Below are positions 43,283 through 52,558 of a DNA stretch of 64,000 bases, piece after piece. Under the pieces are notes generated by a model. It searched no databases, had not been told where the DNA came from, and was given only the letters and a program-made list of their open reading frames with translations. Source of the stretch: CAZLFQ01 sp964558975 (lineage in GTDB: Bacteria; Pseudomonadota; Alphaproteobacteria; Rickettsiales; Midichloriaceae); assembly GCA_964558975.1 (NCBI GenBank), contig CAZLFQ010000002.1, forward strand, positions 303,442 through 367,441. The letters are read 5' to 3'. The translations under genes and the position numbers were made by a program. Each line of letters starts with the position of its first letter. The first letter of the stretch is position 1.

Positions 43283-44278
43283 CTATTTCAATGCTTCACT
43301 TATTTTATTTGCTATAGCTCTTATTACCGGTACTGCAACGCTATTACCAAATTGTTTATAAGCTTGAACATCACTCACTGGTATAATAAAGTTGTCTGGA
43401 AACCCTTGCAATCTTGCAGCTTCTCTAGGTGTAATTTTACGAGGATTATTGCCTTCTTGAGATATTAATATTTCTGACCCATCTTTATAGTACCTAGCAG
43501 ACAGCGTGCTTGTATACTCTGAACTTGAATTAAACAATGAGTATCCAAAACCATTTCCCTTACTAACGTGCTCTTTTTTTCTGCGCTGGTGACCAATCCA
43601 TAACTTATCAGAAATAGTATATTTTTCTGACACTTTAGATTCCAATACACTCCCCAAAAAAGGCTTGCTATTTAGTGATGATGGAAATGTAAATTGTGAA
43701 ACGAGTCCTTTTTTAAAGCCAATGATGTATATTCTCTCCCTATTTTGAGGCAGGCCAAAGCTTTTCGCATTTAGTACATCTGAATATATATCATACCCTA
43801 AATCTTCTAATCTTGACTTGATTGTAGTAAAAGTATGACCTTTGTTATGGCTTCTAAGGCCTTTTACATTTTCAAGAAATAACACTTTAGGCTTATGAAA
43901 ATCTATTATTCTACATATGTCAAAAAAAAGTGTCCCTCTTGTGTCTTCGAAGCCTTTTTTATGTCCAGCATTTGAAAAGGGCTGACATGGAAAGCCTGCT
44001 AATAAAATATCAAATGAGGGGATATCTTTAGCATCAATCTGGGTGATATCACCTTTAGGTATTTCATTATAGTTTGCAAAATAAGTCTGGCTTGCATATT
44101 TATCCATCTCTGATGAGAAAACACAGCTAGCCCCTAGCTCATCGAAAGGAAACCTTATACCCCCGATGCCAGCAAATAAATCTATAAATTTATAGCCCTT
44201 TAAAGAATTTCGCTTCGATTTCAAGGGAGTATACTGTTTCAGTTCTTCATTCTGTTCAATAAAACTGGACTGTTGCAT
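43283..44278 (-). CDS. DNA (cytosine-5) methyltransferase
   Basis: This 331-residue C5-cytosine methylase has motifs in order: I FIDLFAGIGGIRFPF, IV GFPCQPFSNAG with the catalytic cysteine, VI FLENVKGLR, VIII QNRERIYIIGF, IX RLQGFPDNF, and X FGNSVAVPV. It would protect the sites cut by the adjacent endonuclease. The recognition domain between VIII and IX is short. The pair lies between two porin paralogues. Confidence 0.95.
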   Translation of the reverse strand: MQQSSFIEQNEELKQYTPLKSKRNSLKGYKFIDLFAGIGGIRFPFDELGASCVFSSEMDKYASQTYFANYNEIPKGDITQIDAKDIPSFDILLAGFPCQPFSNAGHKKGFEDTRGTLFFDICRIIDFHKPKVLFLENVKGLRSHNKGHTFTTIKSRLEDLGYDIYSDVLNAKSFGLPQNRERIYIIGFKKGLVSQFTFPSSLNSKPFLGSVLESKVSEKYTISDKLWIGHQRRKKEHVSKGNGFGYSLFNSSSEYTSTLSARYYKDGSEILISQEGNNPRKITPREAARLQGFPDNFIIPVSDVQAYKQFGNSVAVPVIRAIANKISEALK

Positions 44279-44443
44279 AACTGACTTCCCTTATAAGCGG
44301 CATATTAAGCACAGTATCAATTATGTTGCTTGTAGTGTCCAGTAAATTTGATTTAACTAAACCCAAATAAAATTTCAGTTATGGACTTCCATCATAAATA
44401 AATGTGTACTACACTGCGCACATAAATTAGAGATGAGTACCGT

Positions 44444-45658
44444 ATGAAAAGAATACTACTTCCCATTTTACTTGTAGTAGCGTCAAATGCTTTCGCAGCT
44501 GAGATGCCAAAAGTTAAATTAGGCGGCAGTATCGATACGCAGGTAGGCTATAGAAAACAAAAATCTCCATATGATGCTGTACAAAAAACAGGTGATACAG
44601 CTATAGGCAACAAGCTTCATTCAGGCGCAATAGTAAACGATACTAGAATAAATGTTAATGTTGATGGAAATCATAATGGTCTAAAATATGGTGCAGTTGT
44701 AAAGTTGTTTGCAGACACTTCGGCAAGCGCATCTGGTAATGATAATAACGGTGATAAAGTTTACGGATATTTAGAATCTAAATTTGGTAGATTAGAAGGT
44801 GCTAGTACTAAAAGTGCTTCTCACAATATGATGATATCTGGCAAAGATGTTGCAAAGGCAACAGGGGGTTATGATGGCGCTGCTTACTACTGGTATAACA
44901 ATTATGTTATCAACAAGAGTGGTCAAAATACCAGAGTTGGACAACATTTTTTAATTAATGCTGGGCTTCCAACGTTCTGTAAGTGTAAGTCAGCAGCAAA
45001 TAAATTGGTTTATTATACTCCAAAGTTTAATGGTTTTCAGTTAGGGTTTAGCTATATTCCTGATCCAGCACTGCGAGGGACTCTTAGTGAAGTTCAAAAA
45101 GTAAATCAGAGTTCAGGAAGTGATTTCAAAAATGTTTGGGATGCGTCAGCTCGTTATGACGGAAAAGTGCGGGATGTTACTTATGGATTTTCTGTTTCAG
45201 GAGAGTCTGGTAAAGCTAAAAATGGATCGAACAAGCCTGATCGTGAGGATATGAAGGCGTGGGTTCTTGGCAGTAAAGTCGCGTATAAAGGAGTGACGCT
45301 TGCAGCTTCCTATGCTGATTGGATGGACACAGGTCGACCAAAAGATAGGCTTGCTGGTGCAAAATTTGGTTCTAAACATTGGACTGCAGGGCTTGGTTAT
45401 GAATATGATAAATTTGGAATAAGTCTTACTTATATGAGGTCAAGAAATGCAAATGCTTATATCAATGAAGCACCTGCAAAAGCCAACCAAGATACTTCAT
45501 ATAATAAATACCAAATATTATCTTTAGGAGCGGATTATAAAGTTCTACAAGGTATGGTAACTTATGCAGAAGTAACTAGATTTAAGTTTGATAGAAATAA
45601 TTCAAAAGTGGATAACCGAGGGACTGTCATCCTTGCTGGAACAAAGCTAAGTTTCTAA
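44444..45658 (+). CDS. Porin family protein (porin C)
   Basis: This 404-residue outer-membrane porin has signal peptide MKRILLPILLVVASNAFA, then AEMPKVKLGGSIDTQ. It carries GLKYGAVVKLFADTSASASG, SKFGRLEGAS, and GLPTFCKCKSAANKLVYYTP with the same CKCK pair as porin B, and ends in KLSF. It is roughly two-thirds or more identical to porin B by eye and the same length. No obvious terminator follows. Confidence 0.9.
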   Translation: MKRILLPILLVVASNAFAAEMPKVKLGGSIDTQVGYRKQKSPYDAVQKTGDTAIGNKLHSGAIVNDTRINVNVDGNHNGLKYGAVVKLFADTSASASGNDNNGDKVYGYLESKFGRLEGASTKSASHNMMISGKDVAKATGGYDGAAYYWYNNYVINKSGQNTRVGQHFLINAGLPTFCKCKSAANKLVYYTPKFNGFQLGFSYIPDPALRGTLSEVQKVNQSSGSDFKNVWDASARYDGKVRDVTYGFSVSGESGKAKNGSNKPDREDMKAWVLGSKVAYKGVTLAASYADWMDTGRPKDRLAGAKFGSKHWTAGLGYEYDKFGISLTYMRSRNANAYINEAPAKANQDTSYNKYQILSLGADYKVLQGMVTYAEVTRFKFDRNNSKVDNRGTVILAGTKLSF

Positions 45659-45729
45659 AATTTGTTATGATTGAACTTGCGTATACGAGCCATATTAGGT
45701 AATTTAAAGCTATAAATTGATTTGAAATT

Positions 45730-45927
45730 ATGCAAAGCAGCCAAACATCAAAAGTAGTTCATGAACGCCACATAAGTTGTGATGGAGGCGGTGGTGCATT
45801 GGGTCACCCAAAGATTTATCTTGAAATTAAAAAAGACTTGGAAGAAATTGCTTGTCCCTACTGTGGCCAGGTTTTTGAGTATGTTGATTTAGATGAAAAG
45901 CACAAAAACTCTCTAAAGAAAAAATAA
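45730..45927 (+). CDS. CHCC zinc-finger protein (NDUFS6-like)
   Basis: This 65-residue protein matches the bacterial relatives of complex I accessory subunit NDUFS6. ISCDGGGGALGHPKIYL is followed by ACPYCGQVFEY, and the Cys, His and CxxC supply a zinc site. It probably binds zinc and may associate with NADH dehydrogenase in alphaproteobacteria, which is known of the family, not seen here. It lies 53 bases before tRNA-Ala. Confidence 0.92.
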   Translation: MQSSQTSKVVHERHISCDGGGGALGHPKIYLEIKKDLEEIACPYCGQVFEYVDLDEKHKNSLKKK

Positions 45928-45980
45928 TAGCACATTGACATATTATACCAGAAAAGCTAACTTGGTGGCCTAGTAATTTC

Positions 45981-46056
45981 GGGGTCATAGCGCAGTTGGT
46001 AGCGCGTTTGAATGGCATTCAAAAGGTCGGCGGTTCGATTCCGCCTGGCTCCACCA
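45981..46056 (+). tRNA. tRNA-Ala (GGC)
   Basis: Acceptor GGGGTCA pairs with TGGCTCC (with G-T pairs). The anticodon stem TTTGA/TCAAA closes ATGGCAT, giving GGC. T loop TTCGATT sits on GGCGG/CCGCC, and CCA is encoded. It is 11 bases upstream of the DMT transporter start. Confidence 0.93.
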
Positions 46057-46067
46057 AAAAGGACAAA

Positions 46068-46916
46068 ATGAACTCTGCAGCATTTTCACTAATCATGCTA
46101 TCAGCTATGATGCACGCCACGTGGAATTTCTACGCCAAAAAAGCTGCTGCAAATAAAATTTCAACACTTTGGCTTGGTTGGCTAATAGCAGGTTTAACAT
46201 CATTGCCATTCGCAATATATATGACTGATTTTAGTGCAATTTCATGGCACTGGATTCCATACATAATTATAACTGCCATAATCCATGCTTTGTATCTACT
46301 ACTTCTGGGGCATTCATATTCAATTGGCGAGATGTCATTGATTTACCCAATGGCACGAGGTTTTGGAATTTTAGTGACTGTGCTTATTGTTCTCTCAGTT
46401 GGAATGGAATCAATATCACAGCAAGGTTTCTTTGGAATATGTATGTTAGCAGTTGGGATATTATTAGTTGCTATTAAGCGTATTCGCGACTTGGAGAAAC
46501 GCGCTGCTATGAAGGCGGCTTTGATGGTAGGCTTATGTGTTTCTGGATACTCAATAGTCGATAAGATGAGTATAGCTTATATCCCGCCAGTGTTTTACAT
46601 ATCTATAATGTTCACAGCCACCACTTTGCTTCTTGCGCCGTTTATGATCAAAAGACTTGGGGCTCAAACTTTGGTGGTTTGGCAGAAACATAAACTTTAC
46701 AGTGCCATGATAGGTTTTGTCAGCTTATTTACATACTTGATGATTTTATTCGCCTTACAACAGAGCCCTACATCGTATGTAGTTGCGCTAAGAGAAGTAT
46801 CTATAGTATTTGGTTCTATACTAGGAATGTGGGTTTTAAAAGAAGAGAGCAACAAAAGAAAGCTCATTGGTATTGCTGTCATTTTGTTGGGGGCAGTTAT
46901 TATTAAGACAGCATAG
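46068..46916 (+). CDS. EamA/DMT family transporter
   Basis: This protein of about 282 residues has ten membrane segments in two EamA halves. MHATWNFYAKKAA opens the first, SIGEMSLIYPMARGFGILVTVL ends it, and REVSIVFGSILGMWVLKEE closes the second. Family members export metabolites or amino acids; the substrate is unknown. I use ATG 46068 because earlier starts lie inside tRNA-Ala. It abuts the convergent unknown at 46917 with no gap. Confidence 0.88.
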   Translation: MNSAAFSLIMLSAMMHATWNFYAKKAAANKISTLWLGWLIAGLTSLPFAIYMTDFSAISWHWIPYIIITAIIHALYLLLLGHSYSIGEMSLIYPMARGFGILVTVLIVLSVGMESISQQGFFGICMLAVGILLVAIKRIRDLEKRAAMKAALMVGLCVSGYSIVDKMSIAYIPPVFYISIMFTATTLLLAPFMIKRLGAQTLVVWQKHKLYSAMIGFVSLFTYLMILFALQQSPTSYVVALREVSIVFGSILGMWVLKEESNKRKLIGIAVILLGAVIIKTA

Positions 46917-47654
46917 CTATCTTACTAGTCCTGTGTCCTTTACAGCTTTTTTTAGCTTGTCGACAAAACTTTCCTTTGGCTTTATTGCTTCAGTTTTCTC
47001 TTTTAATGCATGCTGTCCCCTTGCAGTTTTTTGTCCTCCAAGACCTTCTGGTGGAAGTGCAGGTATTGCTTTAGAGTTAGCTGCATTTGCTTCATTTAGA
47101 GCTACAGCATTTGCAGAAGATTTGGCTATAGTTTCTATGTGTTTTGCTGCTTGGACATGCCCATTAGTTACTGCTTCACAATAACTAACTGCGTCGACGC
47201 ACAATTTATAGGCGCTGCCAGTTTTTAACGAAACTTCATGAAAGTTACCACTTGCAACTAGCATATCAACAGTGCTTTGTTCGCTTTTAGGCTTGGATAC
47301 CTCTTCATAATAGTTTGCTGCTTTAGCTATGGATGTTTTTTGTAACGCTTCTTTAAATTGGCTAGGTTCAGTTGTATCGACATTTTTTATTGCTTTTGCA
47401 ATCTCTTCTAGGGTTTTTTCTACAATAATTGTAGCAAAATTGCCGACTGTTTTTCGATGATTCCCATCTATGCTTTCAGAGAGTTTGACATCGGCTTTGA
47501 TTATTGCTTCTGAAACCAATTGAATGGTTTCTCTTTTTGTTTGAGCATCTATCCCATCTATTCCTACTAAACCTACTGCTCCAGCTACTAGGCCTTGAAT
47601 GTCTACAGCCAAGTCCAATGTTTCCTTTTTAATAGTATCTTTATCCTTTCTCAT
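46917..47654 (-). CDS. Unknown helical protein
   Basis: This 245-residue protein has no signal peptide and no recognised domain. It is Ala/Lys/Glu-rich and predicted helical throughout, with DIQGLVAGAVGLVGIDG near the start. A low-complexity segment (AIPALPPEGLGGQ) precedes a basic tail, VDKLKKAVKDTGLVR. Such tails occur in type IV effectors, but nothing here proves secretion. Confidence 0.5.
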   Translation of the reverse strand: MRKDKDTIKKETLDLAVDIQGLVAGAVGLVGIDGIDAQTKRETIQLVSEAIIKADVKLSESIDGNHRKTVGNFATIIVEKTLEEIAKAIKNVDTTEPSQFKEALQKTSIAKAANYYEEVSKPKSEQSTVDMLVASGNFHEVSLKTGSAYKLCVDAVSYCEAVTNGHVQAAKHIETIAKSSANAVALNEANAANSKAIPALPPEGLGGQKTARGQHALKEKTEAIKPKESFVDKLKKAVKDTGLVR

Positions 47655-47726
47655 ACAACCTCTACAACGCTATATAGATAGGATTCTATTATGTAGAAGT
47701 TAAGAAGTAGTTAATTTTGAGAAAAA

Positions 47727-50189
47727 TTAATAAACGCCACCAACTGCTGGCTGATCTTGATCGGTTTGAGGGATTGCGCCTAGCTCAGGGTTTGAGCCAT
47801 CTTCTACCTGAGTCTCAGGAGTCAATGATTTGAAAATTTCAATATCGCTTTGCCGCATTGGCTCATTAACAATGTTTTTCTGATTGGTGAAAACTCCAGG
47901 TGTGTTTCCAGTTGTGTCATCAATTTTCACAAACTCAATCCCAGCTGGAACTTCAAAATCTCTGTTTGGTAATTCAGCTAGCGCATTTTTCATGAAGCTT
48001 ACAAATATTGGCAAGGCCACAGTTGAGCCACTTTCCTTTGCTCCTAAAGATTTTGGCTGGTCATAGCCGATGTAGATTCCGCATACTAAATCAGGAGAAA
48101 AACCTATAAACCACGTGTCATTACTATCGTTACTTGTGCCAGTTTTCCCAGCTAAAGCTTTACCTATTTGTCTTGCACGCCCTGCAGTACCTCTTTGCAC
48201 TACACCTTCTAAAATAGAAACCATTTGGTAGTTTATTGCAGGGTCAATTACTTGCTGGGAAGTAAATTTCAGACTGGGAATCTCGTGAGTTCTAAGAGTG
48301 GTGTTATCACCTTCAGGCTGGCAGAAATCACACTTTCTTAAGTCTGTTCCAAAAATCATTCTTCCTTTGCGGTCTTGAACACGATCAATAAGTTTTGGTT
48401 CTACGCGAAGACCATTACTTGCAAAGGATGCATAGGCAGCAGTCATTTGTAATAGTGTGGATTCGTGAGCACCGAGTGCCATCGAATATATTTTTGGTGG
48501 ATTGTTATAAATTTTAAGTCGTGTCGAAACCTCACGTACTCTATCTAAACCAACTAATGTTAGAAGATGAACAGTTGCTAAGTTTCGCGACTTTTCTAAG
48601 GCTTTTCGCAAAGTTATATCTCCAAGGAATTTACCCTCAAAGTTTTTGGGAGTCCAAGCTGGCATTCCTGGGCCTTGGGAAATAGATATCGGTTCGTCTT
48701 TTAGAATAGAGTTAGGGGAAAATCCCTTTTCAAGTGCGGCTAAATATACAAAAGGTTTAAATGTAGAGCCAGGTTGGCGAACTGCTTGGATTGCTCTATT
48801 ATACTTGCTTTCTTTGAAGCTATAGCCCCCTGCAAGCGCTACAACTTTTCCTGTTTTAGGCTGAATTGCAACTAGCGCTCCATTAGCATCAGGAACTTGT
48901 TCGAGGTTGTGCCCTTTGCCTTCGGCATCAGCACTCACATATATTACATCGCCTTGTTTTAAAACGTCCTTCGCCGACTCAACTTTTTTACCGACATAGC
49001 CCTTATCAAGACGCTTTCTTGCCCATGTTAATTTTGCTAGCGGAATAAAGCTTTTATTGCCATCTTTAAGGCCAATACTTGCTTGGTCATTGGCAACGGC
49101 TAGAACGATTGCTGGTTTCCAACCACCCACAGTTGATGCTGGCTCTGCTTCAAAACTTTTTATTAGAGCTTTCCATTCATCGCCCTTAAATTTTAAATTT
49201 GTAGCCGCACCTTTGTAACCATGGCGTCTATCGTATTCAATCAAGCCACTACGCAAAGCTTCATCAGCAAACTTCTGCAAGTTCTTATCAAGATTTGTAT
49301 GAGCGGAAATGCCATCTTGATACACTCTGTCTTCGCCGTACATCTCAATTAGTTGCAGCCTTACGCTTTCGGTATAATAGCCATTATCAAGAATAGAATG
49401 TTCGTATCGGGGAGTTAAACTTATTGGTAAAGTCTTTGCTTTTTTAGCTTGCGTTTGCTTAATGAAGTTTTCTTCATACATTCTATCAAGAACCCAATCT
49501 CTACGCGCTTTTGCTTTTTGAGGGTTACGAGTAGGATCCAAAAGAGATGGTGCTTTCGGAAGCGCTGCAAGCAAAGCTGCTTCTTCTAAAGTCACATCGT
49601 CTAAGTCTTTGTTAAAATAATTTAAAGCTGCTGATGTGACGCCGTAAGACCCATTTCCTAAATATATTTGGTTTAGATATAGTTCTAAAATTCTGTCTTT
49701 GGAGTAAACTTTATTAATTCTATAAGCAAGTATTGCCTCTTTGATTTTTCTGCTGAACGATCTCTCATTGGTAAGCAAAAAGTTTTTTACCACTTGCTGA
49801 GTGATTGTTGAGCCACCAACAGGGTTTTTGTCACTACCTATATTGCTCGCATTCTGAAAGCCAGCCCTGATGATACTCATCATATCAATGCCAGGGTGGT
49901 TGTAATAATTTTGATCTTCTGCTGCAAGGAACGCGTCAACTACAAGTTGTGGTATTTCCTCGATCTTTCTGAAGATTCTACGTTCTTTGGCAAGTTCTGC
50001 CATTAGTTCGCCATCACTAGAATATATTCTAGATATTGTTGGCGGGTCATACTCTGCTAACTGATTATAGTCTGGTAAGTCTTTGCTAAAGTATAAGAAT
50101 ACAGGTAGCACGAAAAGCCCAGCTAGAATTATTCCTACCATTAAAATAGAAAACCAAAAGCCAATAGTGCGTGTAATTGATTGCAACAT
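47727..50189 (-). CDS. mrcA: Penicillin-binding protein 1A
   Basis: This protein of about 820 residues is a bifunctional peptidoglycan synthase with one N-terminal anchor. The glycosyltransferase (GT51) part has EDQNYYNHPGID and GGSTITQQVVKNFLL. The transpeptidase has the catalytic SxxK in RQPGSTFKPFVY, SRN in EKSRNLATV and KTGTSND. An OB-like insert lies between the domains. It starts at the methionine of MLQSITRTIG. It shows the organism still makes cross-linked wall. Confidence 0.96.
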   Translation of the reverse strand: MLQSITRTIGFWFSILMVGIILAGLFVLPVFLYFSKDLPDYNQLAEYDPPTISRIYSSDGELMAELAKERRIFRKIEEIPQLVVDAFLAAEDQNYYNHPGIDMMSIIRAGFQNASNIGSDKNPVGGSTITQQVVKNFLLTNERSFSRKIKEAILAYRINKVYSKDRILELYLNQIYLGNGSYGVTSAALNYFNKDLDDVTLEEAALLAALPKAPSLLDPTRNPQKAKARRDWVLDRMYEENFIKQTQAKKAKTLPISLTPRYEHSILDNGYYTESVRLQLIEMYGEDRVYQDGISAHTNLDKNLQKFADEALRSGLIEYDRRHGYKGAATNLKFKGDEWKALIKSFEAEPASTVGGWKPAIVLAVANDQASIGLKDGNKSFIPLAKLTWARKRLDKGYVGKKVESAKDVLKQGDVIYVSADAEGKGHNLEQVPDANGALVAIQPKTGKVVALAGGYSFKESKYNRAIQAVRQPGSTFKPFVYLAALEKGFSPNSILKDEPISISQGPGMPAWTPKNFEGKFLGDITLRKALEKSRNLATVHLLTLVGLDRVREVSTRLKIYNNPPKIYSMALGAHESTLLQMTAAYASFASNGLRVEPKLIDRVQDRKGRMIFGTDLRKCDFCQPEGDNTTLRTHEIPSLKFTSQQVIDPAINYQMVSILEGVVQRGTAGRARQIGKALAGKTGTSNDSNDTWFIGFSPDLVCGIYIGYDQPKSLGAKESGSTVALPIFVSFMKNALAELPNRDFEVPAGIEFVKIDDTTGNTPGVFTNQKNIVNEPMRQSDIEIFKSLTPETQVEDGSNPELGAIPQTDQDQPAVGGVY

Positions 50190-50332
50190 AAAACTGTAAA
50201 AAAACTCCAACTGAATCTATCACATCTGAGGCTTTTGTGAAATCTAATTATACGCTTGTTTCCGCAAAATATGTTGCACTTTGGAAAAGTAGGTGTAAAA
50301 GTGTGGTTTATGCTTAACTTTATGAAGCTCAT

Positions 50333-50893
50333 ATGAAGAAAATTTTAAAAACTATATTAATTACAATGCTCGCTATGAATATATCTCACGCCCAAACACA
50401 AGACCCTGAAAACACACTTATTATAAAATTAAAAGATGGTGATGTAGTTGCAGAACTATACCCTGAAAAAGCTCCAGAACATGTTAAAAGAATCAAAGAA
50501 TTAGCACGCGAAGGGTTCTATGATAATATTGTTTTCCACAGAGTTATTGATGGCTTTATGGCACAAACAGGTGATCCAACTGGAAGTGGGATGGGTGGTA
50601 GTAAGAAGTCAGATTTAAAAGCGGAATTTAACGATATTAAACACGTTAAAGGCGTTTTATCAATGGCAAGATCGACTAGCCCTAACAGCGCTAACAGCCA
50701 ATTCTTCATTATGCTTGCAGATGCTCCGCATTTAGATGGTCAATACACAGCATTTGGCAAAGTGGTGAAAGGCATGGAATTCGTTGATAAGATCAAAAAA
50801 GGTGATCGTAATAATAACGGCTCTGTGACTGATCCGGACAAAATGCTAAGCGTATCTGTTATGGCTGATGCTTCTAAACAAGCTAAGAAATAA
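50333..50893 (+). CDS. Exported cyclophilin-type peptidyl-prolyl isomerase
   Basis: This 186-residue protein has signal peptide MKKILKTILITMLAMNISHA, then a cyclophilin domain with FHRVIDGFMAQTGDPTGSG, LSMARSTSPNSANSQFFI and HLDGQYTAFGKVV. It assists folding in the periplasm. It stands divergent from the PBP1A gene, and its terminator follows at 50915. Confidence 0.95.
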   Translation: MKKILKTILITMLAMNISHAQTQDPENTLIIKLKDGDVVAELYPEKAPEHVKRIKELAREGFYDNIVFHRVIDGFMAQTGDPTGSGMGGSKKSDLKAEFNDIKHVKGVLSMARSTSPNSANSQFFIMLADAPHLDGQYTAFGKVVKGMEFVDKIKKGDRNNNGSVTDPDKMLSVSVMADASKQAKK

Positions 50894-50914
50894 CTAAACG
50901 GTTACTTGAAAATA

Positions 50915-50946
50915 AAAACCCTGCCAGTTTCTGGCGGGGTTTTTTT
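50915..50946 (+). terminator. Intrinsic terminator of the cyclophilin gene
   Basis: Stem AAAACCCTGCCAG against CTGGCGGGGTTTT (one G-T pair) with a TTT loop, then more T. It begins about 22 bases past the stop. Confidence 0.93.
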
Positions 50947-50990
50947 AGATCTATTATAATTTCTAAGTAGGTGTAAATTAATCGCTAAAC

Positions 50991-51833
50991 TTAGAGTCTT
51001 GCGCCCAGCTGTCCTAAAACTTTTCCTGCAGCGTGTGCGCCAATTTCACCGCACTCTTTTAAGCTTTTGCCGTGAGTGAAGCCATACAAGAAACCAGCTG
51101 CGAAAGCATCGCCAGCGCCTGTTGCATCCACAAGCTTTTTAACTTTTGGTGAAGAAATGTGTATTACATACTCTTTGAGTACTATCATTGCTCCTTTTTT
51201 TCCTAATGTAACTACAGAAATGGTTTTATAAGACTGGAGTTTTTTAATTACTTGATTCAAATTATCTGTATCAAAGAGTGCCTTATACTCACTCTCATTG
51301 CCAAATAAAATGTCTATTTCTTTCATTAGTTCTAAAAGATCTTCTCGATTTTTTTTAACAACAAATTCTGCTGAGAGAGTGAAGGCATTTAACCCACCAT
51401 GTTGATGCTGATTTGCAAACGCTTTTTTCACTACCTCTGTCATCTCTCCATTATCCCATAGGAAAGCTTCGGTGAACAAAACTTTGTATTCGCTAAGCAC
51501 ATCATAATCTACATCATCATGCGTTATATTATCAGCAGAACCAATGTAGGTGAACATGGTACGGTCGGCGTCAGGCGTGATAAATATATAGCTTTTGCCT
51601 GATGGTTCGTCGAAACTTTTGGGATGGTTAAGATGGTCAACTTCAATATTTTTCAGGCTAGCATTAAACTGATGCCCAGCATGGTCATCTGATACTGTAC
51701 CAAGGAAACCTGTCTTGCCGCCCATAGTAGAAATATTGGCTACAGAATTAGCAGCTGCACCACCTGCAGAAACTTTAGTAGGAGTAAGTGACTGCATTCT
51801 TGTTGCAACATCTTCATCTATTAAAGTCATCAA
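50991..51833 (-). CDS. PfkB-family kinase (adenosine-kinase-like), start disrupted
   Basis: This kinase of about 280 residues has GGAAANSVANISTMGGK and DATGAGDAFAAGFLYG, the two PfkB signatures, and probably phosphorylates a nucleoside or sugar. The first codon available is TTG or ATG at 51833/51830, but homology continues upstream in frame to about 51929 (VIAIGNAIYDS...), typical of the true N-terminus. That stretch has no start codon, and it meets a stop at 51942-51944 within the A9 tract. One more base would link it to an upstream ATG. It is a real frameshift, a sequencing error or slippage. Confidence 0.85.
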   Translation of the reverse strand: MMTLIDEDVATRMQSLTPTKVSAGGAAANSVANISTMGGKTGFLGTVSDDHAGHQFNASLKNIEVDHLNHPKSFDEPSGKSYIFITPDADRTMFTYIGSADNITHDDVDYDVLSEYKVLFTEAFLWDNGEMTEVVKKAFANQHQHGGLNAFTLSAEFVVKKNREDLLELMKEIDILFGNESEYKALFDTDNLNQVIKKLQSYKTISVVTLGKKGAMIVLKEYVIHISSPKVKKLVDATGAGDAFAAGFLYGFTHGKSLKECGEIGAHAAGKVLGQLGARL

Positions 51834-51925
51834 ACCTTTCTTTAGGTTAAATGGCTCTAGATGCGTCGCAAGCTCTTGATCAGAACACTCAAAAATAGAA
51901 TCATAAATTGCATTCCCGATTGCTA

Positions 51926-52546
51926 TTACATCTCTTTTTTTTTAAACATAGCGCCGCTGATTCTTCGAGGATCGTCCTTCAAGATCACATAATTCACGAC
52001 TCTTTTCACGCCTTTAACGCTGCTTGCAATTTTTAAAGCTTTATCTAGTTCTACTTGATTTTGAGCAACGCCAATTAAGTAAACAACAGCGTTGTTTGCA
52101 TCAACTGAATAGTTTACTGATCTTAAATCTTTTTCGAAAAGTAATTTGCTTCTAACTGTATTGGCAATTAAAGAGTCTTTGGTGTAATCCTTAAGGTCTT
52201 TTGGTGAAGTTACAATCTCGTTCAGCACTTCTTTTACACCCCTTACAGCCCATGCCATTTTAACGGCTTCGTCTGCGAAATTTTGATCAGTAACACTTCC
52301 AGTTAATAGCACTCTGCCTTCATGAGAGGTAACACTAATTCTGCCAAGCATTTCATTGAAATCTTTTTGCATGAAGTCTTCTTTAATCTTCAAAACAATT
52401 ACAGAGTCATCCATTGTATCGCCAGCACTTCTTTCATCTGCTAAGGTTGTTCCCACCACTGCAGAAGACACTGCAACAACTGGAGCACAACTTGCTATTA
52501 ATGGAATAGATCCTAATGCGATAAGAGTTTTTAAGAATGTGTTCAT
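51926..52546 (-). CDS. BON-domain lipoprotein
   Basis: This 206-residue protein has a signal peptide and lipobox (PLIASCAP) and two BON domains. RISVTSHEGRVLLTGSVTD marks the first and NAVVYLIGVAQNQVELDKAL the second. The family includes OsmY and DolP, which guard the outer membrane. The gene ends MFKKKEM, a reading that uses the A9 tract also needed by the kinase, so their ends and starts conflict by one base. Confidence 0.92.
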   Translation of the reverse strand: MNTFLKTLIALGSIPLIASCAPVVAVSSAVVGTTLADERSAGDTMDDSVIVLKIKEDFMQKDFNEMLGRISVTSHEGRVLLTGSVTDQNFADEAVKMAWAVRGVKEVLNEIVTSPKDLKDYTKDSLIANTVRSKLLFEKDLRSVNYSVDANNAVVYLIGVAQNQVELDKALKIASSVKGVKRVVNYVILKDDPRRISGAMFKKKEM

Positions 52547-52558
52547 AATTAGTTACCT

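Noticed and set aside
45996..46067. N-terminal extension of the DMT transporter
   Set aside because: It lies inside tRNA-Ala; the ATG at 46068 gives a normal membrane protein start.
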